A stretch of 64,000 bases of DNA from contig NZ_OY760503.1 in assembly GCF_963663645.1 (NCBI RefSeq), positions 2,423,501-2,487,500 on the forward strand. Reading direction: 5' to 3'. Under the pieces are notes generated by a model. That model worked only from the letters and a program-made list of their open reading frames with translations. It was not told the origin of the DNA and did no database searches. This stretch comes from an uncultured Trichococcus sp. (GTDB lineage: Bacteria; Bacillota; Bacilli; Lactobacillales; Aerococcaceae). Made by a program: the position numbers and the translations under genes. Of this stretch, positions 53,268-64,000 are shown in pieces; positions within the stretch are counted from its first letter, which is position 1, and every line of letters begins with the position of its first letter.

Positions 53268-54646
53268 TACATTTCCTCCCGTTCAGGCGATTCGATCACG
53301 TTCGGATCCACGATTGCGATCCCTTTCGCGCGCAGGCCATCAATGATGGCGCCGATCGCGTCGTTTGTCCAGGGGCGATCATGCATCAGCAAGTTCGCGC
53401 CGTCACCCAAGTACTTCGAGTTTACCATGACGTCGGCCAAAGCAGTGCCTTCCATGAATTCTTCCACCCAGTCATAGCCGTAGGTCCAGTTCATGATTGT
53501 CATGCCTTCTGCTGCGGCGATTGCGATCGTGTCCTCATTGTACTGTCCGTACGGGGCACGCAGGAAGCGCGGACGCTCGCCGGTGATCTCCTCGATCAGG
53601 TCGTTCGTTGATTTGATTTCTTCCAGTTGTTCGTCATAGCTCAGAGAGTGGAAATCGGGATGCGAATAGGAATGGTTACCGATTTCGAAGCCCATATCAT
53701 AGACGGTCTTGATGTCTTCGCGCGCTTGCTCCACGGTAAGAAATTGTCCCATCACGAAGAAGATGGCGTTGGCATCCTTCGATTTGACGGTCTCGGCAAT
53801 TTCCACCGTGTAGCTGTTCGGTTGCTGCGGCGCATCGTCGAAAGTCAGCAAAGCGACTTGCGTGTTGCCGTCCTCAGCGATCGGTTGGACAGTGGAAATC
53901 TCCGGATTGATGCGGTATTCATAGCTGACGGGTTCAGCTTCTTTTGCTGGCTTTTCAGCAGCTGCGGCCTCCGAGGATTCCGCAGCACCGGCAGCAGAAT
54001 CGGCTTCTGTGCTGCCTTCCGTGCCGATTGCGGCGATGGCAGCTTCCAATTCAACCAATTGCGCATCCAGAGTCGTCAAATTTTCAGCGACGGGGGAGAG
54101 GTTCGCTTGGTTCGCTTCGGCGTTCAGGTTGATCGCTTCAATGCCCGCAAAGAATGTTTCAAAAGTGGCATCATCCGCTCCGAAACCGGTCAGGAGTTCT
54201 TCTTCCTTATCCAAGCTGTCCCGATAGGCAGCAAGGTAAGCCAATGAATTTTCACTGAACAAATCCAGTGTTTCGCCGATCGCCTGCATCTGATCCAGCG
54301 GCAAGGTTTCTTCGTCCAAGGCAACGAAGTCGGCTTTCGTCTCGGCCAAGCCTTCCAAAGCGCTTTCAATCGAATCGGCTAGAGTACGGCGTTCTTCAAG
54401 GTTGCTGAACACGGCTGCCGAGCCATCTTTGAAAGTTTTTAATTCTTCATCGCTGGCCAACGATGCATCGAATGTTTCCTGTAACGCGGTCTCCAATTGT
54501 TGCAGCTCATTCAATTGGGAAACAATTCCGGTTTCCTTGGTTTTGATCTGGGTGATTGTCTCTGACGCTTCCTTCACTTGGTCTGCGCAAGCTGACAATA
54601 CCAGTGCACCGGCAAAAACTAATGCAATCTTCTTACCTCTCAACAT
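53267..54646 (-). CDS. Lipoprotein with YkyA-like helical domain and NodB polysaccharide deacetylase domain
   Basis: 459-residue surface lipoprotein (lipobox LSAC). Residues about 20-205 form a helical, coiled-coil-like region (ETITQIKTKETGIVSQLNEL) resembling the YkyA cell-wall-binding family. A Ser/Ala/Glu linker follows, then a NodB deacetylase domain from about 255: motif 1 LLTFDDAPQQ, motif 2 NHSYSHPDFHS, motif 3 RFLRAPYGQYN, motif 4 MNWTYGYDW, motif 5 LLMHDR. All five are present, so it should deacetylate peptidoglycan or another N-acetylated glycan. The ATG at 54646 follows AAGGAG; an upstream TTG is less likely. Confidence 0.88.
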   Translation of the reverse strand: MLRGKKIALVFAGALVLSACADQVKEASETITQIKTKETGIVSQLNELQQLETALQETFDASLASDEELKTFKDGSAAVFSNLEERRTLADSIESALEGLAETKADFVALDEETLPLDQMQAIGETLDLFSENSLAYLAAYRDSLDKEEELLTGFGADDATFETFFAGIEAINLNAEANQANLSPVAENLTTLDAQLVELEAAIAAIGTEGSTEADSAAGAAESSEAAAAEKPAKEAEPVSYEYRINPEISTVQPIAEDGNTQVALLTFDDAPQQPNSYTVEIAETVKSKDANAIFFVMGQFLTVEQAREDIKTVYDMGFEIGNHSYSHPDFHSLSYDEQLEEIKSTNDLIEEITGERPRFLRAPYGQYNEDTIAIAAAEGMTIMNWTYGYDWVEEFMEGTALADVMVNSKYLGDGANLLMHDRPWTNDAIGAIIDGLRAKGIAIVDPNVIESPEREEM

Positions 54647-54689
54647 AAACAAGCTCCTTTATTGCGTGATATATAACAATACAAGCTTC

Positions 54690-54719
54690 ATTATACCGAA
54701 AATGGCGCTTCATTATCAA
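54690..54719 (-). promoter_or_regulatory. Promoter of the deacetylase-glycosidase operon
   Basis: On the minus strand TTGATA (54719-54714) and TATAAT (54695-54690) are 18 bases apart, about 45 bases before the start codon. The remaining gap to lspA is AT-rich; a -10-like TACAAT is present near 54846 on the plus strand. Confidence 0.7.
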
Positions 54720-54903
54720 GGCAGATCGCAATATCTTCAGAAAATTATTAAAAATACATTAAAACGATAGTCATGGCGACTAAAATAGATGCACCAGCAA
54801 ACGGAAATGCCGGAATCAATGACTATACAATTCGAAAAATTAGTTTACAATAGATAGAGGCAAACGATACGTAATTTAATTTCAGAATAAGTGAGGCTAT
54901 CGG

Positions 54904-55371
54904 ATGATTATCTATTATATATTGGCCATCTTGCTGTTGGTCCTGGACCAGTGGAGCAAACTTGCCATCGTAAATAATTTTGCATTGCACGAAGTGAAGG
55001 AAGTGTTACCGGGCATCTTGTCCTTGTTCTATATCCAGAACGAAGGTGCTGCCTGGGGGATTTTTGAAGGAAGAATGTTCTTTTTCTTCATCATCACAGT
55101 AGTTGTCGTGGGTGCGATGGTCTATAATGCACATAAGCAAGGATTCGACAAAAAAATCGTGGGCATCAGTTACGCTTTTCTTTTGAGCGGTGCCATCGGA
55201 AATTTCATCGATCGGATGCGTTTGGGGTATGTGGTGGATATGTTCCGCCTGGACTTCATCGATTTTCCGATTTTTAATGTGGCGGATGTCTGTTTGACGA
55301 TAGGCGTCATCCTGATGACGATCTATATCCTTTTCATGGAAGAGGAAGAGGAAGAAGAAAAAATAAGCTAA
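54904..55371 (+). CDS. lspA: Lipoprotein signal peptidase LspA
   Basis: Membrane aspartic protease that removes signal peptides of prolipoproteins, such as the several encoded in this window. 155 residues with four helices. Conserved boxes: LVLDQWSKLAIVNNF, FYIQNEGAAWGIFEG, GAIGNFIDRMRLGYVVDMF and FPIFNVADVCLTIG; the two catalytic Asp are in GNFID and NVADV. An acidic tail (EEEEEEEK) ends the protein. The rluD gene begins 18 bases after its stop, the common lspA-rluD-pyrR order of Firmicutes. Confidence 0.96.
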   Translation: MIIYYILAILLLVLDQWSKLAIVNNFALHEVKEVLPGILSLFYIQNEGAAWGIFEGRMFFFFIITVVVVGAMVYNAHKQGFDKKIVGISYAFLLSGAIGNFIDRMRLGYVVDMFRLDFIDFPIFNVADVCLTIGVILMTIYILFMEEEEEEEKIS

Positions 55372-55388
55372 AGTAAAGTGGGATTCAA

Positions 55389-56294
55389 ATGACAGAAAAA
55401 ATCGTTTTTAATATTGATGGTCAAACCGGCAGGATCGATAAGGTCTTGGCGGATTTCATGACCGGTACGAGCCGTTCGCAAATTCAGGCATGGATCAAAG
55501 ACGGCAACCTGATGGTGAACGACAAAGCCGTCAAATCGAATTACAAGGTACAGGATGGGGATCTTCTGGAATTGACGATTCCGGAACCGGAACAAATCAA
55601 TGTAACGCCAGAGGATATTGCATTGGATGTCATCTACGAAGACGAGGCGCTGTTGGTCGTCAACAAGCCGTCAGGGATGGTTGTCCATCCATCCAAAGGG
55701 CATCTTTCCGGCACCTTGGTCAATGGCTTGTTGTTCCACGTAAACGCGCTATCCGACGGCACAGCCAATATCCGTCCGGGGATCGTTCACCGCATCGACA
55801 TGGATACATCCGGGTTATTGGTCGTCGCGAAGACGAACGAAGCGCACCAGAAATTGGCGGAACAGCTGGAGAACCACACGATGGAAAGGGCCTATCTTGC
55901 TTTGGTCCATGGCGTGATCCCACATGAAGACGGCACCATCGATGCGCCGATCGCCCGGATGATGATCGACCGCAAGAAACGCACAGTGGCTGACGGCGGC
56001 AAAAAGGCAGTGACGCATTTTGAGGTCATCGAGCGTTTCCGTGATTTCACCTTGCTGAAGTTGCGCCTTGAAACCGGCCGGACGCACCAGATCCGCGTGC
56101 ACATGAAATACATCGGCCATCCGGTGGCTGGAGATCCTATGTACGGACCGGCTGAAACGCTCAGCGGCCATGGCCAATATCTGCATGCGGCCACTTTGGG
56201 CTTCATCCACCCGACGACGGGCGAGAAAATGCACTTCGAAGCACCTCTGCCGGATTTCTACAGTGAAAAACTGGGGGAACTGCGCAAAAACTGA
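55389..56294 (+). CDS. rluD: 23S rRNA pseudouridine synthase, RluD family
   Basis: 301-residue pseudouridine synthase. An N-terminal S4 RNA-binding domain (about 10-70, RIDKVLADFMTGTSRSQIQA) is followed by the RluA/RluD catalytic domain with the active Asp in PGIVHRIDMDTSGLLVVAKT, and the conserved VVNKPSGMVVHPSKGHLSGT and TGRTHQIRVHMKYIGHPVAG. It probably modifies helix 69 of 23S rRNA like RluD, but YlyB-type paralogues are similar. It lies between lspA and the pyr attenuator. Confidence 0.93.
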   Translation: MTEKIVFNIDGQTGRIDKVLADFMTGTSRSQIQAWIKDGNLMVNDKAVKSNYKVQDGDLLELTIPEPEQINVTPEDIALDVIYEDEALLVVNKPSGMVVHPSKGHLSGTLVNGLLFHVNALSDGTANIRPGIVHRIDMDTSGLLVVAKTNEAHQKLAEQLENHTMERAYLALVHGVIPHEDGTIDAPIARMMIDRKKRTVADGGKKAVTHFEVIERFRDFTLLKLRLETGRTHQIRVHMKYIGHPVAGDPMYGPAETLSGHGQYLHAATLGFIHPTTGEKMHFEAPLPDFYSEKLGELRKN

Positions 56295-56352
56295 TTGACA
56301 GCAACGGCTCTATTCGTTATCATTACAGTAATATTGAAGGAACCTTTAAAAT

Positions 56353-57008
<656 letters not shown>

Positions 57009-57013
57009 ACAAA

Positions 57014-57115
57014 TAGGTCGGTGATTCTTTAACTGTGTCCCGAGAGACACAGAAGAATTTGCTTTGAAGCTTGCTCCATCGCATATTTTGAGATCACCTT
57101 ATTTTGCCAAAATTA
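57014..57115 (+). promoter_or_regulatory. Possible second PyrR-type element between pyrR and pyrK
   Basis: CTGTGTCCCGAGAGACACAG (57033-57052) forms a 7-bp stem whose top, UCCCGAGAGAC, resembles the PyrR loop UCCNGNGAGGY with one G-to-A difference. It is enclosed by GGTGAT (57020-57025) and ATCACC (57093-57098). No clear terminator follows. It may be a processing or attenuation site; PyrR binding is only a suggestion. Confidence 0.4.
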
Positions 57116-57130
57116 AGGAGGAAAATTATT

Positions 57131-59536
<2,406 letters not shown>

Positions 59537-59537
59537 A

Positions 59538-60170
59538 ATGACGATAGCAAAAGAAGTAGCAAAATCATTATTGGACATCAAAGCAGTGAGCTTGAGCCCT
59601 CAGGACCCTTTTACTTGGGCATCAGGCATCAGAAGCCCGATCTATTGCGATAACCGCGTCACCATGAGCTACCCGGCTGTGCGCAAACAGATTGCGCAAG
59701 GCTTGGCTGATCTGATCAAAGAAAAATACCCGGATGCAGAAGTGGTTGCCGGAACTGCGACAGCAGGCATCCCGCATGCTGCATGGATCGCTGACATTTT
59801 GGACTTGCCGATGGTCTACATCCGCAGCAAAGCGAAAGACCATGGAACAGGCCGCAAAATCGAAGGCAAAATCACTGAAGGCCAAAAAATGGTCGTAGTC
59901 GAAGACTTGATCTCAACAGGCGGCAGCGTCATCGAAGCTTCCAAAGCAGCTGAATTGGAAGGCGCAAACGTATTGGGCTGCGTCGCCATCTTCACTTACG
60001 AATTGGCAAAAGGAACGAAAAACTTCGCCGATGCCGGCCTTGCGATCGACACATTGTCCAACTACAGCACATTGCTGGAAGTTGCCCATGAAACGAACTA
60101 CATCTCCGAAGAAGAATTGGAATTATTGAAAGACTGGAGCAAAGACCCTGAGAACTGGTTCAAGGGCTAA
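59538..60170 (+). CDS. pyrE: Orotate phosphoribosyltransferase PyrE
   Basis: Joins orotate to PRPP to give OMP. 210 residues. PRPP motif MVVVEDLISTGGSVIEASKA; flexible catalytic loop region RSKAKDHGTGRKIEGKI; FTWASGIRSPIYCDNRVTMS near the N-terminus. The ATG at 59538 is chosen because GGAGCGG lies about 8 bases upstream, inside pyrF. Last gene of the pyr unit; pyrB, pyrC, carAB and pyrP are not in this window and must lie elsewhere. Confidence 0.96.
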   Translation: MTIAKEVAKSLLDIKAVSLSPQDPFTWASGIRSPIYCDNRVTMSYPAVRKQIAQGLADLIKEKYPDAEVVAGTATAGIPHAAWIADILDLPMVYIRSKAKDHGTGRKIEGKITEGQKMVVVEDLISTGGSVIEASKAAELEGANVLGCVAIFTYELAKGTKNFADAGLAIDTLSNYSTLLEVAHETNYISEEELELLKDWSKDPENWFKG

Positions 60171-60196
60171 TCCCGCGCCCGAATAGTTATCAAGTC

Positions 60197-60238
60197 AAAC
60201 CCGGCAAACAAGATCTGGAATCTTGTTTGCCGGGTTTT
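60197..60238 (+). terminator. Terminator of the pyr operon
   Basis: AAACCCGGCAAACAAGA pairs perfectly with TCTTGTTTGCCGGGTTT around a 7-base loop. Confidence 0.94.
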
Positions 60239-60320
60239 CTCATTATTTTTTACAAGTAAGCGCTCTAATGGTGGTATACTGGATGCATGTGTTTTTCGAA
60301 AAGTACGAGAGGAGGTGAAA

Positions 60321-61649
60321 ATGATGGCAATGCAAAAATTCCAATTGAAGCAGACGCAGCAGCAATCGGTTCGGATGACGCAGCAGATGCGACAGGCATT
60401 GCACATTTTGCAGATGCCCATGTCGGAACTTTCTGCCTACATAGAGGACAAGGCATTGGGGAATCCGTTGATGGACATCAAAAAGCGGGCATCGGACACA
60501 GGCGTGGTGGCAGTCTCCAATGTTTACACGGCGGATAATCAGACGCCTTGGTATGAACGAATGGAAAGCAAGAACCAGTCGCTCTATGATTTTCTGCATG
60601 AACAGATCTATCTGAACATGAAAAACACGCCGCTCAGGCAGCTGGTTCTGTTCCTCATCCGATACGTGACGGATGATGGCTATTTGGATATCAAGCTGGA
60701 AGAGGCTGCGGAGGCAACTTCCGCCGGCGAAGCGGAAATGCTGGATGCCTTGACGCTCCTGCAGCAGTTGGATCCTCCAGGTGTCGGTGCCCGCGACCTG
60801 CAGGAGTTTCTGATGCTGCAGACCGAAAGGGACGAACAGTCGCCCCCGCTGGCTTACTACATACTGGAAAATTATTTCAAGGAGCTGTCTACTTATCGCT
60901 TGGAGTCGATTATGGACGCTGAGGAGATTGACCATGACGAACTGATCGAAATCATCACTTACATGAGCAAGCTGAAGACGAAGTTGCAGTGGGAGACCGC
61001 ATTCGAGGAGACGGTCTTCATCGAGCCGGATATCTATGTAGCCATAGCCGAGGACAGCAGATTGGACGTCTCGTTCAATCAAAGCGGCCTGCCATCGGTC
61101 GCATTCAACGAAGACTATTACAGTGAATTGCTGGCGTTGGCGGATAAAGACATGAAACGTTATCTGGAAGAAAAAAAGAAAGAAATTTCCTGGATCCAGC
61201 AGTGTGTTCTCCAACGGACACAGAACGTCATCAAAATAACGGAAGCCATCCTGCAGCTGCAGGCAGATTATTTCTTGGAAAAAGTCTCGTCGATGAAGCC
61301 TATGACGATGAAAAACATCGCCAAACTAACGGACCTGAGTATTTCGACGGTGAGCCGGGTCGTGAACGACAAATACATGGCGACCCCGAAAGGCATCTTT
61401 GAATTGCGCTTTTTCTTCCGGAGCGGTTTTATGAAGAAGGATGACGGGGATCAGGTAGCCATCTCATCCATCGTCATCGAAACCGAAATAAAGGAAATGA
61501 TCGGCCGCGAAGAAAAGGCAAAACCGGTTTCCGATCAGGTGATTGCCGATCATTTCGCCGCGCAGGGGATCGACATCTCCCGCAGGACGGTGGCGAAATA
61601 CCGCATGGGTTTGGGCATACCCTCCAGTTCGAAAAGAAAAAGGCCATAA
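60321..61649 (+). CDS. rpoN: RNA polymerase sigma-54 factor RpoN
   Basis: 442-residue sigma-54. The Gln-rich activator-interacting region comes first (QKFQLKQTQQQSVRMTQQMR), then an acidic linker and the core-binding domain (QLDPPGVGARDLQEFLMLQT), the helix-turn-helix region (MKNIAKLTDLSISTVSRVVN) and the RpoN box SRRTVAKYR, one residue off the usual ARRTVAKYR. AGGAGG lies 5 bases before the ATG at 60321. An extended -10 (TGGTATACT) is seen near 60272. It recognises -24/-12 promoters such as the one at 47283 and needs activators such as the LevR-like protein at 44295. Confidence 0.95.
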   Translation: MMAMQKFQLKQTQQQSVRMTQQMRQALHILQMPMSELSAYIEDKALGNPLMDIKKRASDTGVVAVSNVYTADNQTPWYERMESKNQSLYDFLHEQIYLNMKNTPLRQLVLFLIRYVTDDGYLDIKLEEAAEATSAGEAEMLDALTLLQQLDPPGVGARDLQEFLMLQTERDEQSPPLAYYILENYFKELSTYRLESIMDAEEIDHDELIEIITYMSKLKTKLQWETAFEETVFIEPDIYVAIAEDSRLDVSFNQSGLPSVAFNEDYYSELLALADKDMKRYLEEKKKEISWIQQCVLQRTQNVIKITEAILQLQADYFLEKVSSMKPMTMKNIAKLTDLSISTVSRVVNDKYMATPKGIFELRFFFRSGFMKKDDGDQVAISSIVIETEIKEMIGREEKAKPVSDQVIADHFAAQGIDISRRTVAKYRMGLGIPSSSKRKRP

Positions 61650-61814
61650 TTATGTCGATCGGTGAGTGGTTAAAGAGACGATCAATAGGTGAAAATAGGG
61701 ATGATGGGACTATTGGCAGGGGTTGGTGAGCCAATCTTGTGGGGAACATTATCAACCCACTCTGAACGGAAATCGGATGCGAAATCATTACGGTTTTCGT
61801 TTTTTTAGTTCTCG
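61650..61814. other. Non-coding gap after rpoN
   Basis: No open frame with a ribosome binding site was seen on either strand. A weak hairpin GAAATCGGATG / CATTACGGTTTTC (about 61759-61797) followed by T may terminate rpoN. The rest shows nothing recognisable. Confidence 0.4.
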
Positions 61815-61884
61815 CCAATGAAAAAGGGGCTGTATCAAAATCAGAAAAGTACTTTCTGGTTTTATACAGCCCCTTTTTCATTGG
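61815..61884. terminator. Long 21-bp-arm palindrome, terminator or MITE-like
   Basis: The arms are perfectly paired: the left arm runs CCAATGAAAAAGGGGCTG then TAT, the right arm ATACAGCCCC then TTTTTCATTGG. An imperfect inner stem CAGAAA/TTTCTG closes the loop. Both orientations end in A/T runs, so it can terminate transcription from either side. Such long, clean arms also fit a small miniature element. Confidence 0.75.
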
Positions 61885-62042
61885 AATTGAATTTATGCTC
61901 AGAAAAAACCCGCCAAAAGCGGTTAGGCGGGGAAAATCAGTTCAAATCACAGTCATAAAACCCGCCAAAACAACCTTGGCGGGGAAAAACGTCCGCGGAC
62001 AACACGAGATTCCCCGTCAAAAGACATTTTGGCGGGGAATCT
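61883..62042. repeat. Triple-palindrome array F (CCCGCCAA type, ~160 bp)
   Basis: Begins with GGAATTGAATTTATGCTCAG, overlapping the end of the long palindrome. Palindromes lie at 61909-61932, 61961-61984 and 62009-62040, with centres 52 bp apart. Homologous to arrays B (inverted) and D (same direction, inner segment flipped). It sits between the convergent rpoN and rqcH genes. Confidence 0.9.
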
Positions 62043-62106
62043 CACTCAAAATCATAGACACGAACCCTTGTCCCCAGACCAGACAATCATACCAACAAAC
62101 CACAAA

Positions 62107-62133
62107 GAAGAAGCTGCCTCATTTCGAGACAGC
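62107..62133 (-). terminator. Probable terminator of rqcH
   Basis: On the minus strand GCTGTCTC-GAAA-TGAGGCAGC is followed by TTCTTCTTT, about 70 bases beyond the rqcH stop codon. Confidence 0.55.
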
Positions 62134-62203
62134 CTACTCATTGCGCGCTTCGGGAGAAGCGTGCTTTGTATTATCGATCTTGCGACACCACGGAAACCTT
62201 CTC

Positions 62204-63907
62204 TCAATCAGCCTTCAGCGTCCGGACCAATTCCTTATCCGGCGTCACATAAAGGGTTTTTTGGCCTTCGTAGATGACGAAGCCGGGTTTCGCGCCGTTT
62301 GGTTTGCGGATGTTCTTGACCGCAACGTAGTCGACAGGGACGTTCGAAGAATTCTGGAACTTGGAATAATAGGCGGCCAAGCTCGCCGCTTCAAAGAGTG
62401 TCTCTTCGGAAGGGTGATTGCTTTCGATGATGACATGCGAACCGGGTATGTTTTTCGCATGCAGCCAAATATCCGATTTTTTTGCCGTCTTCAGCGTCAA
62501 TTGGTCGTTCTGCACATTATTCTTTCCGATCAGGATGGTCGTGCCGTCCGATGACAGGAATTTGTGGGGCTTGCTGGTTTTGTGCTTTTTCTGTTTACCT
62601 TTGTACTTTTTCTTCAAATATCCGGATTCGCGCAGCTCGTCCTTTATGTCCTCCAAGTCCTGCGGATCGGAGAGTTGGATCAGCGTTTCGATGGATTCCA
62701 GATACTCGTTCTCCGCATGGGTCTGCTCGATCTGCTCATTCACGTATGTGACGGCAGTGGTGAGCTTCTGATATTTGGAAAAGTATTTTTGGGCATTCTG
62801 GGAAGGGGTCAGCGCTGGATTCAAAGCAATCGTGATCGGATTCTCATCATCGTAGAAGTTGTTGAGCGTCACTTCCAGATCGCCTTTTTTCATTTGATGC
62901 AGATAGGCCGTCAAGATCTCTCCCTTGATCCGGTAGACATCAGCTTTTTCCGTCTCCAACAGCGTCTGGTCCAGCTTCTTCAGCTTCAGCTGGTTCTTCT
63001 TGCGTTCCGTGTTGACGATATGGAGCAGCTCGGAAGCCACTTGGTTGATGCGGTCCCGGGATGCTTTTTCATCATAGTAGGCGTCCAACAATTCGCTGAG
63101 GCTGTCGTAATGCCTTTTCTCTCCCGGAAGACTACGGAACGGGAAGGGGGTAAAATGTTGTTTCTTTGCGGATTCCTCGGTCAATGTCGGGATAGCTGTG
63201 TCCAGCTGTTGTTTAAATGCGAGAATCGCATCCGCTGCAGACAATCCATCCTGCTCCGTATAATAGCTGATTTCCATTGCGGAATCGCTGCCCAAGCCCT
63301 GAAAAGCTCCTTGCAGGGATTTGAACAGCGGTAATTCATCGCTGAATGTGGCCGCGACAGATGCCAGTTCCTCCTTGTCCATCTCAAAAGGGTTCGCTTT
63401 GTCCTGATGAGGCGGCAACCGATAGGCGACACCTGGATGCAATGGCCTGAAGCTGTTCTGGTAAAACGGCACATGCTTCAGGCAATCGATGATCATCCTG
63501 GTTTGCTTATCGATCAGGAAGATGTTGCTGTGGCGACCCATCAATTCGATGATCAATTCCATCTGGCGCTGGTCGCCGAGTTCATCGAAATTCCGGAACG
63601 AGAAAATGATAATCCGGTCATTGCCCAATTGTTTGATGTCTTCGATGTAGGCACCCTCTAGATTTTTGCGCAGCACCATACAAAAATTGGGCGCTGAATC
63701 AGGATTGGATAAGTTATCATTGATTACTTGTATCCGAGCGTAGGATGGGTGAGCCGATAGCAATACCCGTTTGTTTTTCCGATTTGCTCGTATGGTAAGA
63801 ATAATTTCGTGTTGAAACGGTTGATAGACCTTGCTGATCCTGCCGTTTTCCAGGTCGCGGTTCAATTCCTTGACCATGGCACGTGTAAATACACCATCAA
63901 AAGACAT
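62204..63907 (-). CDS. rqcH: Rqc2 homologue RqcH (NFACT family, FbpA-like)
   Basis: 567-residue ribosome quality-control factor that binds stalled 50S subunits and directs alanine tailing. NFACT-N domain about 1-270 (FDGVFTRAMVKELNRDLENG, RISKVYQPFQHEIIL), helix-hairpin and long coiled-coil about 270-430 (LLHIVNTERKKNQLKLKKLD), then the NFACT-R domain (SDIWLHAKNIPGSHVIIESN, VDYVAVKNIRKPNGAKPGFV). Some members were described as fibronectin-binding proteins (FbpA, PavA) because they also appear on the cell surface. GGAGGTG lies before the ATG. Monocistronic. Confidence 0.95.
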   Translation of the reverse strand: MSFDGVFTRAMVKELNRDLENGRISKVYQPFQHEIILTIRANRKNKRVLLSAHPSYARIQVINDNLSNPDSAPNFCMVLRKNLEGAYIEDIKQLGNDRIIIFSFRNFDELGDQRQMELIIELMGRHSNIFLIDKQTRMIIDCLKHVPFYQNSFRPLHPGVAYRLPPHQDKANPFEMDKEELASVAATFSDELPLFKSLQGAFQGLGSDSAMEISYYTEQDGLSAADAILAFKQQLDTAIPTLTEESAKKQHFTPFPFRSLPGEKRHYDSLSELLDAYYDEKASRDRINQVASELLHIVNTERKKNQLKLKKLDQTLLETEKADVYRIKGEILTAYLHQMKKGDLEVTLNNFYDDENPITIALNPALTPSQNAQKYFSKYQKLTTAVTYVNEQIEQTHAENEYLESIETLIQLSDPQDLEDIKDELRESGYLKKKYKGKQKKHKTSKPHKFLSSDGTTILIGKNNVQNDQLTLKTAKKSDIWLHAKNIPGSHVIIESNHPSEETLFEAASLAAYYSKFQNSSNVPVDYVAVKNIRKPNGAKPGFVIYEGQKTLYVTPDKELVRTLKAD

Positions 63908-64000
63908 GAGAACACCTCCTAGTACATTTCAATATACGCCTTTCATTATATCATATCATCTCCGGCGTCTGGCTTGTTTCTTCTTCGTGTCATATTAACG
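63908..64000. other. Upstream region of rqcH, window edge
   Basis: AT-rich sequence with TATATCATATCAT-like stretches that should contain the rqcH promoter on the minus strand. No gene is seen before the window ends. Confidence 0.4.

Overview
The window looks like a chromosomal segment of a low-to-mid GC Gram-positive bacterium of the order Lactobacillales. A Carnobacteriaceae member close to Trichococcus is my best guess. The pointers are strong AGGAGG-type ribosome binding sites, lipobox lipoproteins, RexAB in place of an iron-sulfur AddAB, PyrR-controlled pyr genes, a mannose-class PTS run by a LevR-type sigma-54 activator, and an oxalate/formate-family transporter. The genus is inference; no rRNA or tRNA gene was seen to anchor it.

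Layout. 0-5.5 kb: oligopeptide ABC transporter oppB(partial)CDF, then oppA, which carries an in-frame amber codon. 5.8-10.5 kb (minus): ilvB-ilvN-ilvC-ilvA behind a promoter, a candidate CodY box, a 15-residue leader peptide rich in Ile/Val/Leu codons and an intrinsic terminator, which is a textbook attenuator. 10.6-12.4 kb: patatin-like lipase (minus) and a YlmA-like ABC ATPase (plus). 12.6-17.7 kb: an anaerobe-type redox/sulfur cluster (metallo-beta-lactamase protein, CoA-disulfide reductase with rhodanese domain, DUF89, DUF134, COG0731 radical SAM). 17.9-19.5 kb: a secreted lipoprotein flavin reductase. 19.8-30.7 kb: ABC exporter, lipoproteins, NAD synthetase, a membrane protein, small enzymes and regulators. 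31-34.7 kb: secreted subtilase and an MFS carrier, both with long 5' leaders. 34.8-42.3 kb: rexB-rexA. 42.4-44.1 kb: a decayed TnpB element. 44.3-51.9 kb: LevR-like activator, a -24/-12 promoter, mannose-class PTS genes and cutC. 52-54.6 kb (minus): two cell-envelope carbohydrate-active proteins. 54.9-60.2 kb: lspA, rluD, pyrR-K-D-F-E. 60.3-61.6 kb: rpoN. 62.2-63.9 kb (minus): rqcH.

How the parts connect. The sigma-54 factor RpoN, a sigma-54 activator with an intact GAFTGA loop and a sigma-54 promoter all lie in this window and probably form one sugar-responsive circuit. The activator's candidate upstream sites are four direct copies and one inverted copy of TACACTAA, and they overlap the activator gene's own terminator. 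Pyrimidine synthesis and branched-chain amino-acid synthesis are both controlled by transcription attenuation, by two different mechanisms.

The most unusual signal is not a gene. Six intergenic spots (about 5.6, 19.7, 28.4, 30.3, 42.4 and 61.9 kb) each hold three consecutive palindromes whose centres lie 50.5-52 bp apart, about five helical turns. At least four unrelated stem sequences are used, yet the spacing and the three-copy layout are the same. Four of the six lie between convergent genes and none lies in a promoter region between divergent genes. Three are copies of one ~160-bp element, and one of those has an inner segment flipped. I know of no named family with this architecture.
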